A stretch of 26,500 bases of DNA from an uncultured Bacteroides sp. Its GTDB lineage: Bacteria; Bacteroidota; Bacteroidia; Bacteroidales; Bacteroidaceae. The position numbers and the translations under genes are program-made. The notes beneath the pieces are model-generated. The model made no database searches and was not told the DNA's origin. It saw only the letters and a program-made list of their open reading frames with translations. The stretch covers positions 1-26,500 of the forward strand of contig UQPQ01000041.1 in NCBI GenBank assembly GCA_900542985.1, written 5' to 3'. This document shows, one piece after another, positions 7,521-16,568 of this stretch (position 1 is the stretch's first letter; every line of letters starts with the position of its first letter).

Positions 7521-8192
7521 TTATATTATCTTATTTACCGTAATATCAGGAAAATCCTGCAAAAACATCAGCAATAACCCTTCCTCATTCATACGTTTGG
7601 CTTTAATCACCATCGTAACCCGATAAACCACATCACCTCCCACAGCAATCTCTGTCATCTCATACGATACAACTACATAATTCTTCGAATTAAAGTTGGA
7701 GGACACCTTACGTATCGCTTCTTTATTGGGAGCAGAGAATTCTATCATCATATTTCTCATGCCCATACTTTTAAAAAAGAAACTCAACGTTTCCAAACCA
7801 ATAAGCACAAGAACCGTAGCCACTATCCCTATTCCATACATTCCAGCTCCTACAGCCAGTCCAATACCCGAAGTAGCCCAAATTCCCGCAGCGGTCGTCA
7901 AGCCACGTACCACCTGCTTCTGCAGAATAATGGTTCCAGCACCTATAAAACCTATTCCCGTAACAACCTGGGCAGCCACCCGACTGGGGTCAAGACGAAC
8001 TAAATCGGCCTTCAACACATCCATAAAGCCATATTGAGAAACAATCATAATCAATGCACTTCCCAAGGCGACCAAAAAATGCGTACGATAACCAGCCTCC
8101 TTAGCACGGTACTCACGCTCCAAACCGATCAGTACTCCCATTGCTCCAGCCACAAAAAGTCTTAAAGCAAAATCCCAAAACAATTCTGTCAT
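7521..8192 (-). CDS. MgtC/SapB family membrane protein
   Basis: A 223-residue inner-membrane protein. The N-terminal part has the MgtC signature (RLFVAGAMGVLIGLEREYRAKEAGYRTHFLVALGSALIM) and about five hydrophobic helices up to residue 142. Conserved blocks include VAAQVVTGIGFIGAGTII and VRGLTTAAGIWATSGIGLAVGAG. The C-terminal 75 residues look like an ACT-like soluble domain. MgtC proteins of pathogens act in low-magnesium survival and ATP synthase control; many homologues have no known role, so the function here is open. It is divergent from the HAD gene. A partial -7 box (TATCTTTC at 8239-8232, minus strand) is the only promoter hint. Confidence 0.9.
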   Translation of the reverse strand: MTELFWDFALRLFVAGAMGVLIGLEREYRAKEAGYRTHFLVALGSALIMIVSQYGFMDVLKADLVRLDPSRVAAQVVTGIGFIGAGTIILQKQVVRGLTTAAGIWATSGIGLAVGAGMYGIGIVATVLVLIGLETLSFFFKSMGMRNMMIEFSAPNKEAIRKVSSNFNSKNYVVVSYEMTEIAVGGDVVYRVTMVIKAKRMNEEGLLLMFLQDFPDITVNKII

Positions 8193-8262
8193 ATCTATTC
8201 TTTTTTTAAAGAAAATACCTTCGTTTACCCCGAAAGATAAATAAAAACTTCGAATATTATAC

Positions 8263-8270
8263 TATCTTTG
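8263..8270 (+). promoter_or_regulatory. Promoter -7 element of the Cof-type HAD gene
   Basis: TATCTTTG matches TAnnTTTG exactly, 27 bases before the ATG. No clear TTTG is found at the -33 distance. Confidence 0.5.
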
Positions 8271-8297
8271 CCTCATTAATCTACGTATTAAAACTCT

Positions 8298-9122
8298 ATG
8301 AAATATAAACTCTTAGTATTAGATCTCGACGGGACATTGACCAATACCCGAAAAGAGGTGACCGAACACACACGTACTACACTTATCAAAGCACAAGAGC
8401 AGGGGCTGAAAATCGTATTGGCTTCCGGAAGACCAACTTATGGCATTGCCCCTCTGGCCAACCTGCTGCAATTGGACAAATACGAAGGCTATGTTTTGTC
8501 GTACAATGGCGGAGAAATCATTGACTGGAAAACAGGTGAATTACTTTATAAGAATCTTCTGGACCCGGAAGTGCTTCCCTATTTATATCAATGTGCCAAC
8601 GACAACCACTTTGCCATTGTCACATACGATGGAGAATATGTACTGACCGAATATCCAGACGATGAATACGTACTCAAGGAAGCACTGCTTAATGTAATGA
8701 AAATTAAGAAGGTAGACAATTTCCTTAAAGCAGTACAACACCCTATTGCAAAATGTCTTATTGTAGGAGAACCTACCCGGCTGGCTGTTTTGGAAAAAGA
8801 AATGTATAACCATCTGCACGACCGGATGGGGGTATTCCGTTCGGAGCCATACTTTCTGGAACTTGTACCCAAAGGCATAGACAAAGCCCAATCGCTGGCT
8901 GTGTTATTAAAAGAAATCGGCATGACCAAAGACGAAATGATTGCCGTAGGTGATGGATTCAACGACCTTTCCATGATAAAATATGCCGGACTGGGAGTTG
9001 CCATGAGCAATGCACAAGAAGTCGTAAAAGAAAACGCCGACTTCATTACTTTATCCAATGAAGAAGATGGAGTTGCACATGTTGTAGAGAAGTTTATTTT
9101 ATCAGAAAACACAGATAAATAA
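8298..9122 (+). CDS. Cof-type HAD-IIB family hydrolase
   Basis: A 274-residue haloacid-dehalogenase phosphatase. Motif I is VLDLDGTLTN with nucleophile D9 and D11, motif II is LASGRP, the cap domain lies between, motif III is the Lys in PKGIDKAQS, and motif IV is VGDGFNDLSMIKYAG. Cof-type enzymes (YbiV, YwpJ, Cof) dephosphorylate sugar phosphates and similar small molecules; the substrate cannot be told from sequence. It stands alone, with a promoter element 27 bases upstream, and is followed by a long intergenic stretch. Confidence 0.92.
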   Translation: MKYKLLVLDLDGTLTNTRKEVTEHTRTTLIKAQEQGLKIVLASGRPTYGIAPLANLLQLDKYEGYVLSYNGGEIIDWKTGELLYKNLLDPEVLPYLYQCANDNHFAIVTYDGEYVLTEYPDDEYVLKEALLNVMKIKKVDNFLKAVQHPIAKCLIVGEPTRLAVLEKEMYNHLHDRMGVFRSEPYFLELVPKGIDKAQSLAVLLKEIGMTKDEMIAVGDGFNDLSMIKYAGLGVAMSNAQEVVKENADFITLSNEEDGVAHVVEKFILSENTDK

Positions 9123-9540
9123 AGTTTTCGATACCATTTTCAGCAAAGCACTTGCTTTTCTGATTAAACATAAGGCCCTGCAGGATAGCTATTTCAAACA
9201 CAGCAATCTTGCAGGATTTTTTTCACATCTCCATCAGATTTTCTACACACCTGCAGGAAATGCATTAATTGCCATACACATAAACGCATGATTCTATAAA
9301 CTGATTAAAAACGACGACGTCGGCTGCACATTCGCCCACGTTGGCTGTGCATCCCACAGCGGCAAATCCATAATCAACGACGGCGGCTAAAACTTACGAC
9401 ATTCATCACCATCTTTTTATCCCAGCCGCACTACCCGACTATCGAGAAGCAAGAATTCCAACCTCCAATTCCGAGCGAATTGAAATAAATATACTATTAC
9501 ACCACACAGCTTTTAAATGCAAAGAAATCCAAATACAAAA
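9123..9540. other. Intergenic stretch with short GC-rich repeats
   Basis: About 420 bases without a gene between the HAD and spt genes, which converge. It holds two CCTGCAGG palindromes (9177-9184, 9250-9257) plus a TTGCAGGA relative near 9210. A GC-rich patch at 9311-9392 has two adjacent related 21-base units (9317-9337 and 9338-9358, 14 of 21 identical, both with ACGTyGGCTG) and a partial third copy near 9377. The second unit can fold into a small hairpin (GCTGTG-CATCC-CACAGC). No reading frame of note. Confidence 0.5.
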
Positions 9541-9577
9541 AGAGAGGTCGTTTCAAGCTATGAAACAACCTCTCTTT
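9537..9577 (-). terminator. Rho-independent terminator of spt
   Basis: On the minus strand a 15-bp stem (9561-9575 with 9541-9555) with one G-U pair and a 5-base loop is followed by TTTTGTATTT. It lies 25 bases past the spt stop codon. The plus-strand transcript would have a C-A mismatch instead, so the minus strand is the intended direction. Confidence 0.85.
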
Positions 9578-9600
9578 CTGTATACTGAATAATTCGTATA

Positions 9601-10788
9601 TTATTTCAAGATATCCAACTGCTTAAAGCATTTAATCAGTTTTTCAATCGCAAAATCAACCTGCTCTTTTGTGTGAGTAGCCATCAATGCAAAACGCACC
9701 AATGTATCTTGAGGATGACATGCAGGAGGAATAACCGGATTAATAAATACACCTTCATCAAATGCCAGTTTAGTTACCTCGAAAGTCTTGTCTGTATCAC
9801 GTACATACAATGGGATAATCGGACTTTCTGTTTCGCCGATTTCAAAACCAGCCTCGCGGAAGCTCTTCAATGCATAGTTTGTAATCTTCCACAAGTTTTC
9901 CTGACGTTCCGGTTCTGTTTTGAAAATATGAAGTGCTTCTCTGGCTGCCGCAGTAGCTGCCGGCGTGTTACTTGCCTGGAATATGTATGAACGGGCATTA
10001 TGACGCAACCAGTTGATTGTATCCTTATCACCTGCCACAAAACCACCGATAGAAGCAAGTGATTTGCTGAATGTACCCATGATAAGGTCAATATCCTCTG
10101 TTACACCAAAATGATCGCAGACACCACGTCCCTGACGACCAAACACACCCAATCCATGAGCTTCATCTACATAAATAGTAGCGTTGTATTTCTTTTTCAG
10201 ACGCACTATTTCAGGCAAGTTTGCCAAATCACCTTCCATGGAGAAGACACTGTCTACAACAATCAGTTTAATTGCATCCGGCTCACACTTCTGAAGTTCT
10301 TTCTCCAAAGCGTCCATGTCATTATGCTTGTATTTCACCTGATTAGCAAAAGACAAACGGCGTCCATCTACAATAGAAGCGTGGTCACGGTCATCACAAA
10401 TCACATAGTCGCCACGACCAACCAGCTGAGGGATAACACCTTCGTTTACTGTAAATCCGGTAGAGAAACAAAGCGCTTCGTCTTTACCAACAAACTCAGC
10501 CAACTCTTTTTCCAGTTCCACATGAATATCAAGAGTTCCATTCAACAGACGCGACCCCGCACATCCTGTACCGTATTTACGAGTTGCAGCAATAGCAGCT
10601 TCGATTATTCGACTGTCATGAGTCAATCCCATATAAGAATTAGACCCAAACATCAAGACCTTCTTTCCGTCCATCATTACCTCTGTATCCTGGGCACTGT
10701 CTATTTCACGAAAATAAGGATAAACGCCTCTCTCCATATACATTTGAGGCACTCTGAATTTACTTAATTTGTCTTGTAATAATCCCAT
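9601..10788 (-). CDS. spt: Serine palmitoyltransferase-type alpha-oxoamine synthase
   Basis: A 395-residue PLP-dependent fold-type I enzyme. Serine palmitoyltransferase joins L-serine and an acyl-CoA to 3-ketosphinganine, the first step of sphingolipid synthesis, a hallmark of Bacteroides. The PLP lysine is K242 in GTFSKSLASIGGF, with H136 in CDDRDHASI and D208/H211 in YVDEAHG. The TFSKS sequence and the block YIFQASNTPAATAAA favour SPT over 2-amino-3-ketobutyrate CoA ligase, whose lysine motif is TLGKALGG; such genes are often mislabelled kbl. It is divergent from a lipid kinase gene. A -7 element at 10860-10867 and a 19-base palindrome in the leader may govern expression. Confidence 0.87.
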   Translation of the reverse strand: MGLLQDKLSKFRVPQMYMERGVYPYFREIDSAQDTEVMMDGKKVLMFGSNSYMGLTHDSRIIEAAIAATRKYGTGCAGSRLLNGTLDIHVELEKELAEFVGKDEALCFSTGFTVNEGVIPQLVGRGDYVICDDRDHASIVDGRRLSFANQVKYKHNDMDALEKELQKCEPDAIKLIVVDSVFSMEGDLANLPEIVRLKKKYNATIYVDEAHGLGVFGRQGRGVCDHFGVTEDIDLIMGTFSKSLASIGGFVAGDKDTINWLRHNARSYIFQASNTPAATAAAREALHIFKTEPERQENLWKITNYALKSFREAGFEIGETESPIIPLYVRDTDKTFEVTKLAFDEGVFINPVIPPACHPQDTLVRFALMATHTKEQVDFAIEKLIKCFKQLDILK

Positions 10789-10802
10789 ATCTAAAATATA
10801 GA

Positions 10803-10821
10803 GTAAGTTTACTCAACTTAC
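10803..10821. promoter_or_regulatory. Hyphenated palindrome in the spt leader
   Basis: GTAAGTTTACTCAACTTAC has perfect 7-base arms around a 5-base centre. It overlaps a second palindrome, GAGTAA-GT-TTACTC (10801-10814). It lies between the predicted spt transcription start (near 10853) and the ATG, ending 15 bases before the ATG, so it could be an operator or an RNA hairpin affecting translation. Confidence 0.45.
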
Positions 10822-10859
10822 ATTATTTATTATAAATGCCGTTTTTTTAAAAGAACGCG

Positions 10860-10867
10860 CAAAGATA
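10860..10867 (-). promoter_or_regulatory. Promoter -7 element of spt
   Basis: TATCTTTG on the minus strand matches TAnnTTTG exactly. Predicted start near 10853, giving a leader of about 65 bases. The -33 region is only TGTT or GTTT. Confidence 0.6.
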
Positions 10868-10962
10868 CAAAAAATCGGAAAGTAAAACATTCATCCGATT
10901 AAAAAAAACAATCAAACTATCATTTCTCCAAAAAAACGGATGAATTATAAACAAAATAATCG

Positions 10963-10970
10963 TAATTTTG
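10963..10970 (+). promoter_or_regulatory. Promoter -7 element of the lipid kinase gene
   Basis: TAATTTTG matches TAnnTTTG. Predicted start near 10977, which would exclude the ATG at 10940 and supports the start at 11003. Confidence 0.5.
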
Positions 10971-11002
10971 TCTTATCTAAAAGCCCTAACGGACTCAAAA
11001 AT

Positions 11003-12037
11003 ATGGATGCAAAGAAAAAAATAACATTTATAGTCAACCCCATATCCGGAACTCACGGAAAACAAGCCATTTTGGACTTGATAGAGAAAAAATTAGACTT
11101 AACAAAATACGAATATACTGTTTGTAGAACCGAATATGCCGGCCATGCTTCCGAAATAGCCAGAAAAGCCAGTGAAGAAGGCTGCGATATAGTAGTAGCA
11201 ATTGGAGGAGATGGCACGATAAATGAAATCGGGCGTTCATTGGTACATACAAACACAGCATTAGGGATTATTCCATGCGGCTCAGGCAATGGTCTGGCCC
11301 GTCATTTACACATACCTATGGATGCAAAAGGAGCTATCGACACACTCAACAAGGGGTTTCAGACAACCATCGATTATGGAATCATAGACGGTCATCTGTT
11401 CTTCTGCACCTGTGGCGTAGGGTTTGATGCATTTGTCAGTTTGAAATTTGCAGATTCGGGAAAAAGAGGACTGCTAACTTATCTGGAAAATACACTTCAT
11501 GAGAGTCTGACATACCGTCCTGAAACATACGAAATAGAAAATTCTGAGGGAACAGTAAAATACAAAGCGTTTCTCATTGCTTGTGCCAACGCCTCTCAAT
11601 ACGGAAACAATGCATACATTGCTCCACAGGCTTCTCTGACAGACGGATTAATGAATATTACCATCCTAGAGCCGTTTACTGTCTTGGATGTACCGGCCTT
11701 GTCATTCCAGTTATTCAATAAAACTATCGACCAGAACAGCCGTATCAAAACCATGACGGATAAAAAAATCATTATCCACAGAAGCAAGGAAGGTGTATTC
11801 CACTTTGATGGCGACCCGATGATAGGAGGAAAAGATCTGGAAGTGGAAATCAAGCCCAAAGGACTACATATCATTACCCCAGAAAAGCCTAAGGAGACAT
11901 TCGACCCTTTTAGCCTCCTGCAAAACCTGACCGATTTTGTAGACAAGCGTCCCCTTACCACCACACTGGCCCACAGGCACAAACAACTGGTCAAGCTAAA
12001 TCAAAATATCTTACGAAGACTGAGCAAGAAGGACTAA
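11003..12037 (+). CDS. Diacylglycerol/sphingolipid kinase family lipid kinase
   Basis: A 344-residue member of the DAGK catalytic (YegS/BmrU) family, which phosphorylates lipids such as diacylglycerol or sphingoid bases with ATP. It starts MDAKKKITFIVNPISG. The nucleotide-binding site is AIGGDGTINEIGRSL, followed by IIPCGSGNGLARHL; the C-terminal beta-sandwich contains EGVFHFDGDPMIGG. An ATG at 10940 is in frame, but the promoter -7 element at 10963-10970 lies downstream of it, so the ATG at 11003 is preferred. It is divergent from spt, 214 bases apart, which makes a sphingoid or ceramide substrate an attractive idea, though diacylglycerol is equally possible. A terminator overlaps its stop codon. 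Confidence 0.9.
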   Translation: MDAKKKITFIVNPISGTHGKQAILDLIEKKLDLTKYEYTVCRTEYAGHASEIARKASEEGCDIVVAIGGDGTINEIGRSLVHTNTALGIIPCGSGNGLARHLHIPMDAKGAIDTLNKGFQTTIDYGIIDGHLFFCTCGVGFDAFVSLKFADSGKRGLLTYLENTLHESLTYRPETYEIENSEGTVKYKAFLIACANASQYGNNAYIAPQASLTDGLMNITILEPFTVLDVPALSFQLFNKTIDQNSRIKTMTDKKIIIHRSKEGVFHFDGDPMIGGKDLEVEIKPKGLHIITPEKPKETFDPFSLLQNLTDFVDKRPLTTTLAHRHKQLVKLNQNILRRLSKKD

Positions 12038-12055
12038 AGCGTTCTTGCTCTTTTC
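12022..12055 (+). terminator. Terminator overlapping the end of the lipid kinase gene
   Basis: GAGCAAGAA (12022-12030) pairs with TTCTTGCTC (12042-12050), with an 11-base loop containing the stop codon, followed by TTTTCTCC. Confidence 0.7.
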
Positions 12056-12069
12056 TCCTGCCCTGTATT

Positions 12070-12780
12070 TTACATCGACAAATAAAAGTCACGGGTTAAA
12101 GCTATATATTCGGGAGAATACTCATGCCGGGCCAGTTCCACAACCAAATGTTCAGTTTTACATTCCGATGCCGTACGCGAAAAAGCCATAAGAACTCTTT
12201 TAGGAACAGCCTCAGGCTTGGTATGCACAAAAGTCTGCCGGCACAGATACAACCGATAGTGAAGTGCATTCGCTATAAAGTCCGGGGCAACCCCCGACGG
12301 AAGAATCACCGAAAAGCATCCCTCTTCGGCAAGCAGTCTGTCTACAGCCTGCAACAACTCATCAAACGGCAAACTATCCATATGCCTGGCAGTATTCCGC
12401 TGCTTGTCCGGACAATATACAGCTTCGGTAAAATAAGGAGGATTCGATACAATGACATCAAACAAGCCATACTTTTCTCCCGACAAATCACGTACATCTT
12501 TATGTTCTACCACAATCCGACTCTTCCACTCGGAACGTTCGATGTTTTCACGAGCCTGCTCTACTGCAGCTTCATCAATATCTACCCCAACAACAGACGC
12601 ATCCGAACGTTGGGCCAGCATTAAAGCGATCAGCCCCGTACCCGTACCGATATCCAGTATCCGCCGTGCATTCTCTACAGAAGCCCAAGCTCCCAAAAGA
12701 ACTCCATCTGTACCGACTTTCATGGCACACTTATCATGGTAAACCGTAAACTTTTTAAACTGAAAGAAAGGATTTGGCAT
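12070..12780 (-). CDS. trmN6: tRNA1(Val) (adenine-37-N6)-methyltransferase
   Basis: A 236-residue SAM-dependent methyltransferase of the YfiC family, which makes m6A37 in tRNA1(Val). It begins PFFQFKKFTVYHDKCAMKVGTDGVLLGAWA, typical of YfiC. The SAM site is RILDIGTGTGLIALML with the acidic VVGVDIDE, and the catalytic N6-adenine motif is SNPPYF. It ends convergent with the lipid kinase gene and starts divergent from lon. A -7 element lies 20 bases upstream. Confidence 0.92.
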   Translation of the reverse strand: MPNPFFQFKKFTVYHDKCAMKVGTDGVLLGAWASVENARRILDIGTGTGLIALMLAQRSDASVVGVDIDEAAVEQARENIERSEWKSRIVVEHKDVRDLSGEKYGLFDVIVSNPPYFTEAVYCPDKQRNTARHMDSLPFDELLQAVDRLLAEEGCFSVILPSGVAPDFIANALHYRLYLCRQTFVHTKPEAVPKRVLMAFSRTASECKTEHLVVELARHEYSPEYIALTRDFYLSM

Positions 12781-12799
12781 ATACTTCTCAAATTTTCGC

Positions 12800-12807
12800 C
12801 AAAAATA
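12800..12807 (-). promoter_or_regulatory. Promoter -7 element of trmN6
   Basis: TATTTTTG on the minus strand matches TAnnTTTG, with a predicted start about 13 bases before the ATG. No clear -33 element. Confidence 0.45.
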
Positions 12808-12895
12808 CGCAAAACTTATTTATATAAAACCATAAAACCTTACATTCTTTAATGCAATATAAGGTATTACATTTCCATATTAAAAGCAGAATGAT

Positions 12896-12903
12896 TAACT
12901 TTG
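12896..12903 (+). promoter_or_regulatory. Promoter -7 element of lon-tgt-lptG
   Basis: TAACTTTG matches TAnnTTTG. Predicted start near 12910, a leader of about 48 bases to the ATG at 12958. No TTTG at the -33 distance, and no recognisable heat-shock operator seen. Confidence 0.5.
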
Positions 12904-12957
12904 TAACGTTTTTGCAACCATTTGCAAAGCCATAAAAATAAGAACATAAAAACAGCT

Positions 12958-15435
12958 ATGATAAAAAAGAGAAAAAAAGAACATCTTTTAATGAATACAG
13001 AAAACGAGGATATTGCAATGATGGCCGAAATAGAAGATACAGCTCCCGTTGTCGAAGTGAAAGATATCGATCAGGAGTTGCCTATTATGACACTGCGTAA
13101 TATGGTTGTTTTCCCCACTGTTATAATGCCTGTAGCTATAGGACGCCCGCCTACACTGAAGCTGGTAGATGCAGCTTTAAAGGAAAAGAAACTGATAGTC
13201 CTGGCTACACAGAAAGTGAGCGAAGTAGAAGAGCCGGAACTGAAGGATTTATTTCCTGTCGCAGTTATCGGACGCATACTTCGTGTCTTCGAAATACCCG
13301 GAGGGAACACCACAGCTATCGTACAGGCTCATGGACCGAAGGTTTATCTTGACAAGATAACTTCTACCCATCCTTATATGAAAGGGAAAGTCACTGTAGC
13401 CGAAGATGATATGACTGTAGAAAATACAGACGAATTCAAGGCATTGATGGATACTTGCCGCGAGCAAAGTATGAAATACATAGAAGTATCCGACCGGATT
13501 AGCTCAGACACTTCTGTAGCTATCAAGAATCTGGAAACCCCGGAACTTCTGGTGAATTTTATTTCATCTAATTTCCCGTTCCCTATCGACTCCAAATTCG
13601 ACCTGTTAAGTGCAAACTCTCTGAAGGAGCGATTGTACCGTCTTATTCAGGTATTGAACAGAGAAATACAATTGGCAACTCTTAAACAAAATATCCAGCT
13701 TCGTACCCGGGAAGACTTGGATCGCCAGCAGAAAGAATACTTCCTGCAACAGCAGATCCGAAACATCCAAGACGAATTGGGACAAGGCGAAAATGGAGAC
13801 ATCGAAGAGCTGCGTAAGAAAAGTCAGGAAAAGAAATGGAAAAAGGAAGTTGCAAAGACATTCGAGAAGGAATTGGCTAAATTGGAGCGAATCAACTCCC
13901 AATCACCCGATTATAATGTACAGTTGACTTACCTGCAGACTCTTCTGGCTCTTCCATGGGATACCTATACTACCGATGTGATTAACATCAACAATGCAAA
14001 AAAAGTATTGGACAAAGATCATTACGGACTGGAGAAAGTAAAAGAACGTATTCTTGAGCATCTGGCGGTACTGAAACTGAAAGGTGATTTGAAATCGCCG
14101 ATTATCTGTCTGTATGGCCCTCCGGGAGTGGGAAAAACTTCTTTAGGACGTTCTATTGCTGCAGCGCTTAAACGTAAATATGTACGTATGTCATTGGGCG
14201 GTGTACACGATGAATCGGAAATCCGCGGACATCGTAAAACATACATTGGTGCCATGCCCGGACGTATTATCAAGAGCCTGATAAAAGCCGAGACATCCAA
14301 TCCGGTCATTATCCTCGATGAAATAGATAAGTTGGGCAGCGACCACCGGGGCGATCCGTCATCGGCAATGCTGGAAGTACTCGATCCGGAACAGAACAAT
14401 ACATTCCACGACAATTACATCGATATGGACTATGATTTGTCGAAAGTAATGTTCATCGCAACAGCCAACAATCTGGGTACTATCCCGACTCCTCTGCTCG
14501 ACCGTATGGAGCTGATTGAGGTAAGCGGTTACATTACGGAAGAAAAGATTGAGATAGCACGTCGCCATCTGATACCGAAAGAATTGGAAGCCAACGGACT
14601 GAAAAAAGAAAACATCAAGTTCAACAAGGCTGCCATCGAGTATATCGTAGAGTATCATACACGTGAAAGCGGTGTACGCGAACTGGAAAAGAAAATCAGC
14701 AAGGTACTGCGTAAGATTGCGTTGGAAACAGCCAGTCAGGATGAGGTTCCCAACTACGATCTGAAGCCGGCAGACATCAAGAAATTCCTGGGGGCACCGG
14801 AATACTCCCGCGACAAATACCAGGGGAACGAATATGCCGGAGTAGTAACCGGACTGGCATGGACTGCTGTAGGAGGAGAAATCCTGTTTGTAGAAACAAG
14901 CTTGAGCAGAGGAAAGGGTGGACGTCTGACACTGACCGGTAATCTGGGCGATGTAATGAAAGAATCTGCCATGTTGGCATTGGAGTATCTGAAATCGCAT
15001 ACCCATCTGCTGGATTTGCCCGAAGGTATCTTCGACAACTGGAACATCCACATCCACGTACCGGAAGGAGCTATTCCAAAAGACGGACCTTCTGCAGGTA
15101 TCACCATGGTAACCTCGCTTGCTTCAGCCTTGACTCAACGTAAAGTGAAAGCAAACCTTGCCATGACAGGAGAAATCACTTTGAGAGGAAAAGTACTTCC
15201 TGTAGGCGGTATCAAAGAAAAGATACTGGCAGCCAAACGAGCAGGTATCAAGGATATTATTCTTTGTGAAGAGAACCGTAAAAACATTGAGGAAATACAG
15301 CCTATCTACCTGAAGGGACTGACTTTCCACTATGTAAAAGATATTAAAGAAGTATTGGAACTGGCTCTGACAAACGAAAAGGTCGCTGATCCAATCGATT
15401 TTACCATAACGGAAGAAGAGAAGAAAACAACATGA
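12958..15435 (+). CDS. lon: ATP-dependent protease Lon (endopeptidase La)
   Basis: An AAA+ serine protease of about 825 residues that degrades damaged and regulatory proteins. Order: N-terminal substrate domain ([22 protein letters not shown]), a coiled segment ([20 protein letters not shown]), Walker [10 protein letters not shown] near 387, Walker B ILDEIDK, the AAA+ lid, and the protease domain with catalytic Ser in PKDGPSAGI near 710 and Lys in [12 protein letters not shown] near 752. Start is uncertain: ATG at 12922, 12958 or 12991 are all in frame. I chose 12958; 12991 (MNTENEDI) is also credible. The stop overlaps the tgt start by 4 bases. Confidence 0.96.
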   Translation: MIKKRKKEHLLMNTENEDIAMMAEIEDTAPVVEVKDIDQELPIMTLRNMVVFPTVIMPVAIGRPPTLKLVDAALKEKKLIVLATQKVSEVEEPELKDLFPVAVIGRILRVFEIPGGNTTAIVQAHGPKVYLDKITSTHPYMKGKVTVAEDDMTVENTDEFKALMDTCREQSMKYIEVSDRISSDTSVAIKNLETPELLVNFISSNFPFPIDSKFDLLSANSLKERLYRLIQVLNREIQLATLKQNIQLRTREDLDRQQKEYFLQQQIRNIQDELGQGENGDIEELRKKSQEKKWKKEVAKTFEKELAKLERINSQSPDYNVQLTYLQTLLALPWDTYTTDVININNAKKVLDKDHYGLEKVKERILEHLAVLKLKGDLKSPIICLYGPPGVGKTSLGRSIAAALKRKYVRMSLGGVHDESEIRGHRKTYIGAMPGRIIKSLIKAETSNPVIILDEIDKLGSDHRGDPSSAMLEVLDPEQNNTFHDNYIDMDYDLSKVMFIATANNLGTIPTPLLDRMELIEVSGYITEEKIEIARRHLIPKELEANGLKKENIKFNKAAIEYIVEYHTRESGVRELEKKISKVLRKIALETASQDEVPNYDLKPADIKKFLGAPEYSRDKYQGNEYAGVVTGLAWTAVGGEILFVETSLSRGKGGRLTLTGNLGDVMKESAMLALEYLKSHTHLLDLPEGIFDNWNIHIHVPEGAIPKDGPSAGITMVTSLASALTQRKVKANLAMTGEITLRGKVLPVGGIKEKILAAKRAGIKDIILCEENRKNIEEIQPIYLKGLTFHYVKDIKEVLELALTNEKVADPIDFTITEEEKKTT

Positions 15436-16562
15436 AATTCGAATTGCAATATAAAGATGCCCGGTCGAATGCACGTGCCGGGCTTATCACCACAGCTCAC
15501 GGGCAGATTGAAACTCCCATTTTCATGCCAGTAGGTACATTGGGCACGGTAAAAGGTGTTCACCTGCACGAGTTGAAAAACGATATCAAGGCACAAATCA
15601 TTTTAGGTAATACCTATCATTTGTACCTTCGTCCGGGATTGGACATCATCGAAGGAGCTGGTGGACTACATAAGTTCAATGGTTTCGACCGTCCCATGCT
15701 GACCGACAGTGGTGGCTTCCAGGTATTCTCTCTTTCCGGCATTCGCAAGATGAAGGAAGAAGGAGTAGAGTTCCGTTCTCACATAGACGGATCGAAACAT
15801 CTTTTCACTCCAGAGCGTGTCATGGATATCGAACGTACGATTGGTGCCGACATCATTATGGCTTTCGACGAGTGTGCTCCGGGAACTTCAGACTATGAGT
15901 ATGCCAAGAAATCCATGGAATTGACTCACCGCTGGCTGGATCGTTGTATCACCCGCTTCAATGAAACGGAACCCAAATACGGATACGAGCAATCACTCTT
16001 CCCCATTGTGCAAGGCTGTGTATACCCTGACCTGCGCCGCCGTTCTGCCGAATACATCGCATCAAAAAATGCAGATGGAAATGCCATTGGAGGTCTGGCA
16101 GTAGGAGAACCAACGGAAAAGATGTATGAAATGATTGAAGTGGTAAACGAAATTCTTCCGACCGACAAACCTCGTTACCTGATGGGGGTAGGAACACCAG
16201 TCAACATTCTGGAGGGTATTGAACGAGGAGTCGACATGTTCGACTGCGTAATGCCTACCCGAAACGGACGAAACGGAATGCTATTTACCAAGGACGGTAT
16301 CATGAACATGCGCAACAAAAAATGGGAGAACGATTATTCACCCATCGAAGCCGATGGTGCCTCTTACGTAGATACGATGTACAGCCGTGCCTATTTGCGC
16401 CATCTGTTCCATGCACAAGAATTGCTGGCCATGCAGATTGCCTCCATCCATAATCTGGCATTCTACCTCTGGTTAGTGGGTGAAGCCCGTAAGCACATTA
16501 TTGCAGGTGATTTCTCTACATGGAAGCCGGCAATGGTAAAACGTTTATCAACGCGATTATAA
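15432..16562 (+). CDS. tgt: tRNA-guanine(34) transglycosylase, lacking zinc-site cysteines
   Basis: A 376-residue enzyme that swaps G34 of GUN-anticodon tRNAs for the queuine precursor (preQ1). The TIM-barrel active site is intact: D92 in LTDSGGFQVFSL, the base-recognition block GGLAVGEP, and nucleophile D271 in MFDCVMPTRNGR. The usual CxCxxC zinc site before YSRAYLRHL is replaced: aligned positions are G309, S311 and D314, while the fourth ligand H340 (IHN) stays. I believe this is shared by other Bacteroidota, so it is likely a lineage trait and not a dead gene. Its ATG overlaps the lon stop (ATGA); lptG follows after 6 bases. Confidence 0.95.
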   Translation: MKFELQYKDARSNARAGLITTAHGQIETPIFMPVGTLGTVKGVHLHELKNDIKAQIILGNTYHLYLRPGLDIIEGAGGLHKFNGFDRPMLTDSGGFQVFSLSGIRKMKEEGVEFRSHIDGSKHLFTPERVMDIERTIGADIIMAFDECAPGTSDYEYAKKSMELTHRWLDRCITRFNETEPKYGYEQSLFPIVQGCVYPDLRRRSAEYIASKNADGNAIGGLAVGEPTEKMYEMIEVVNEILPTDKPRYLMGVGTPVNILEGIERGVDMFDCVMPTRNGRNGMLFTKDGIMNMRNKKWENDYSPIEADGASYVDTMYSRAYLRHLFHAQELLAMQIASIHNLAFYLWLVGEARKHIIAGDFSTWKPAMVKRLSTRL

Positions 16563-16568
16563 AAAGTC

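Noticed and set aside
10111..10767. Long open frame (218 codons) on the plus strand
   Set aside because: It is antisense to spt, with no promoter and no recognisable domain.
9601..10788. Annotation as 2-amino-3-ketobutyrate CoA ligase (kbl)
   Set aside because: The PLP-lysine motif TFSKSLAS and the downstream SNTPAA block fit serine palmitoyltransferase, not the TLGKA type of Kbl or BioF; no threonine dehydrogenase gene is adjacent.
14359..15057. Long open frame (232 codons) on the minus strand
   Set aside because: It lies wholly inside lon on the opposite strand, its translation is Cys/Phe/Gln-rich and matches no family; it is a shadow of a well-conserved gene.
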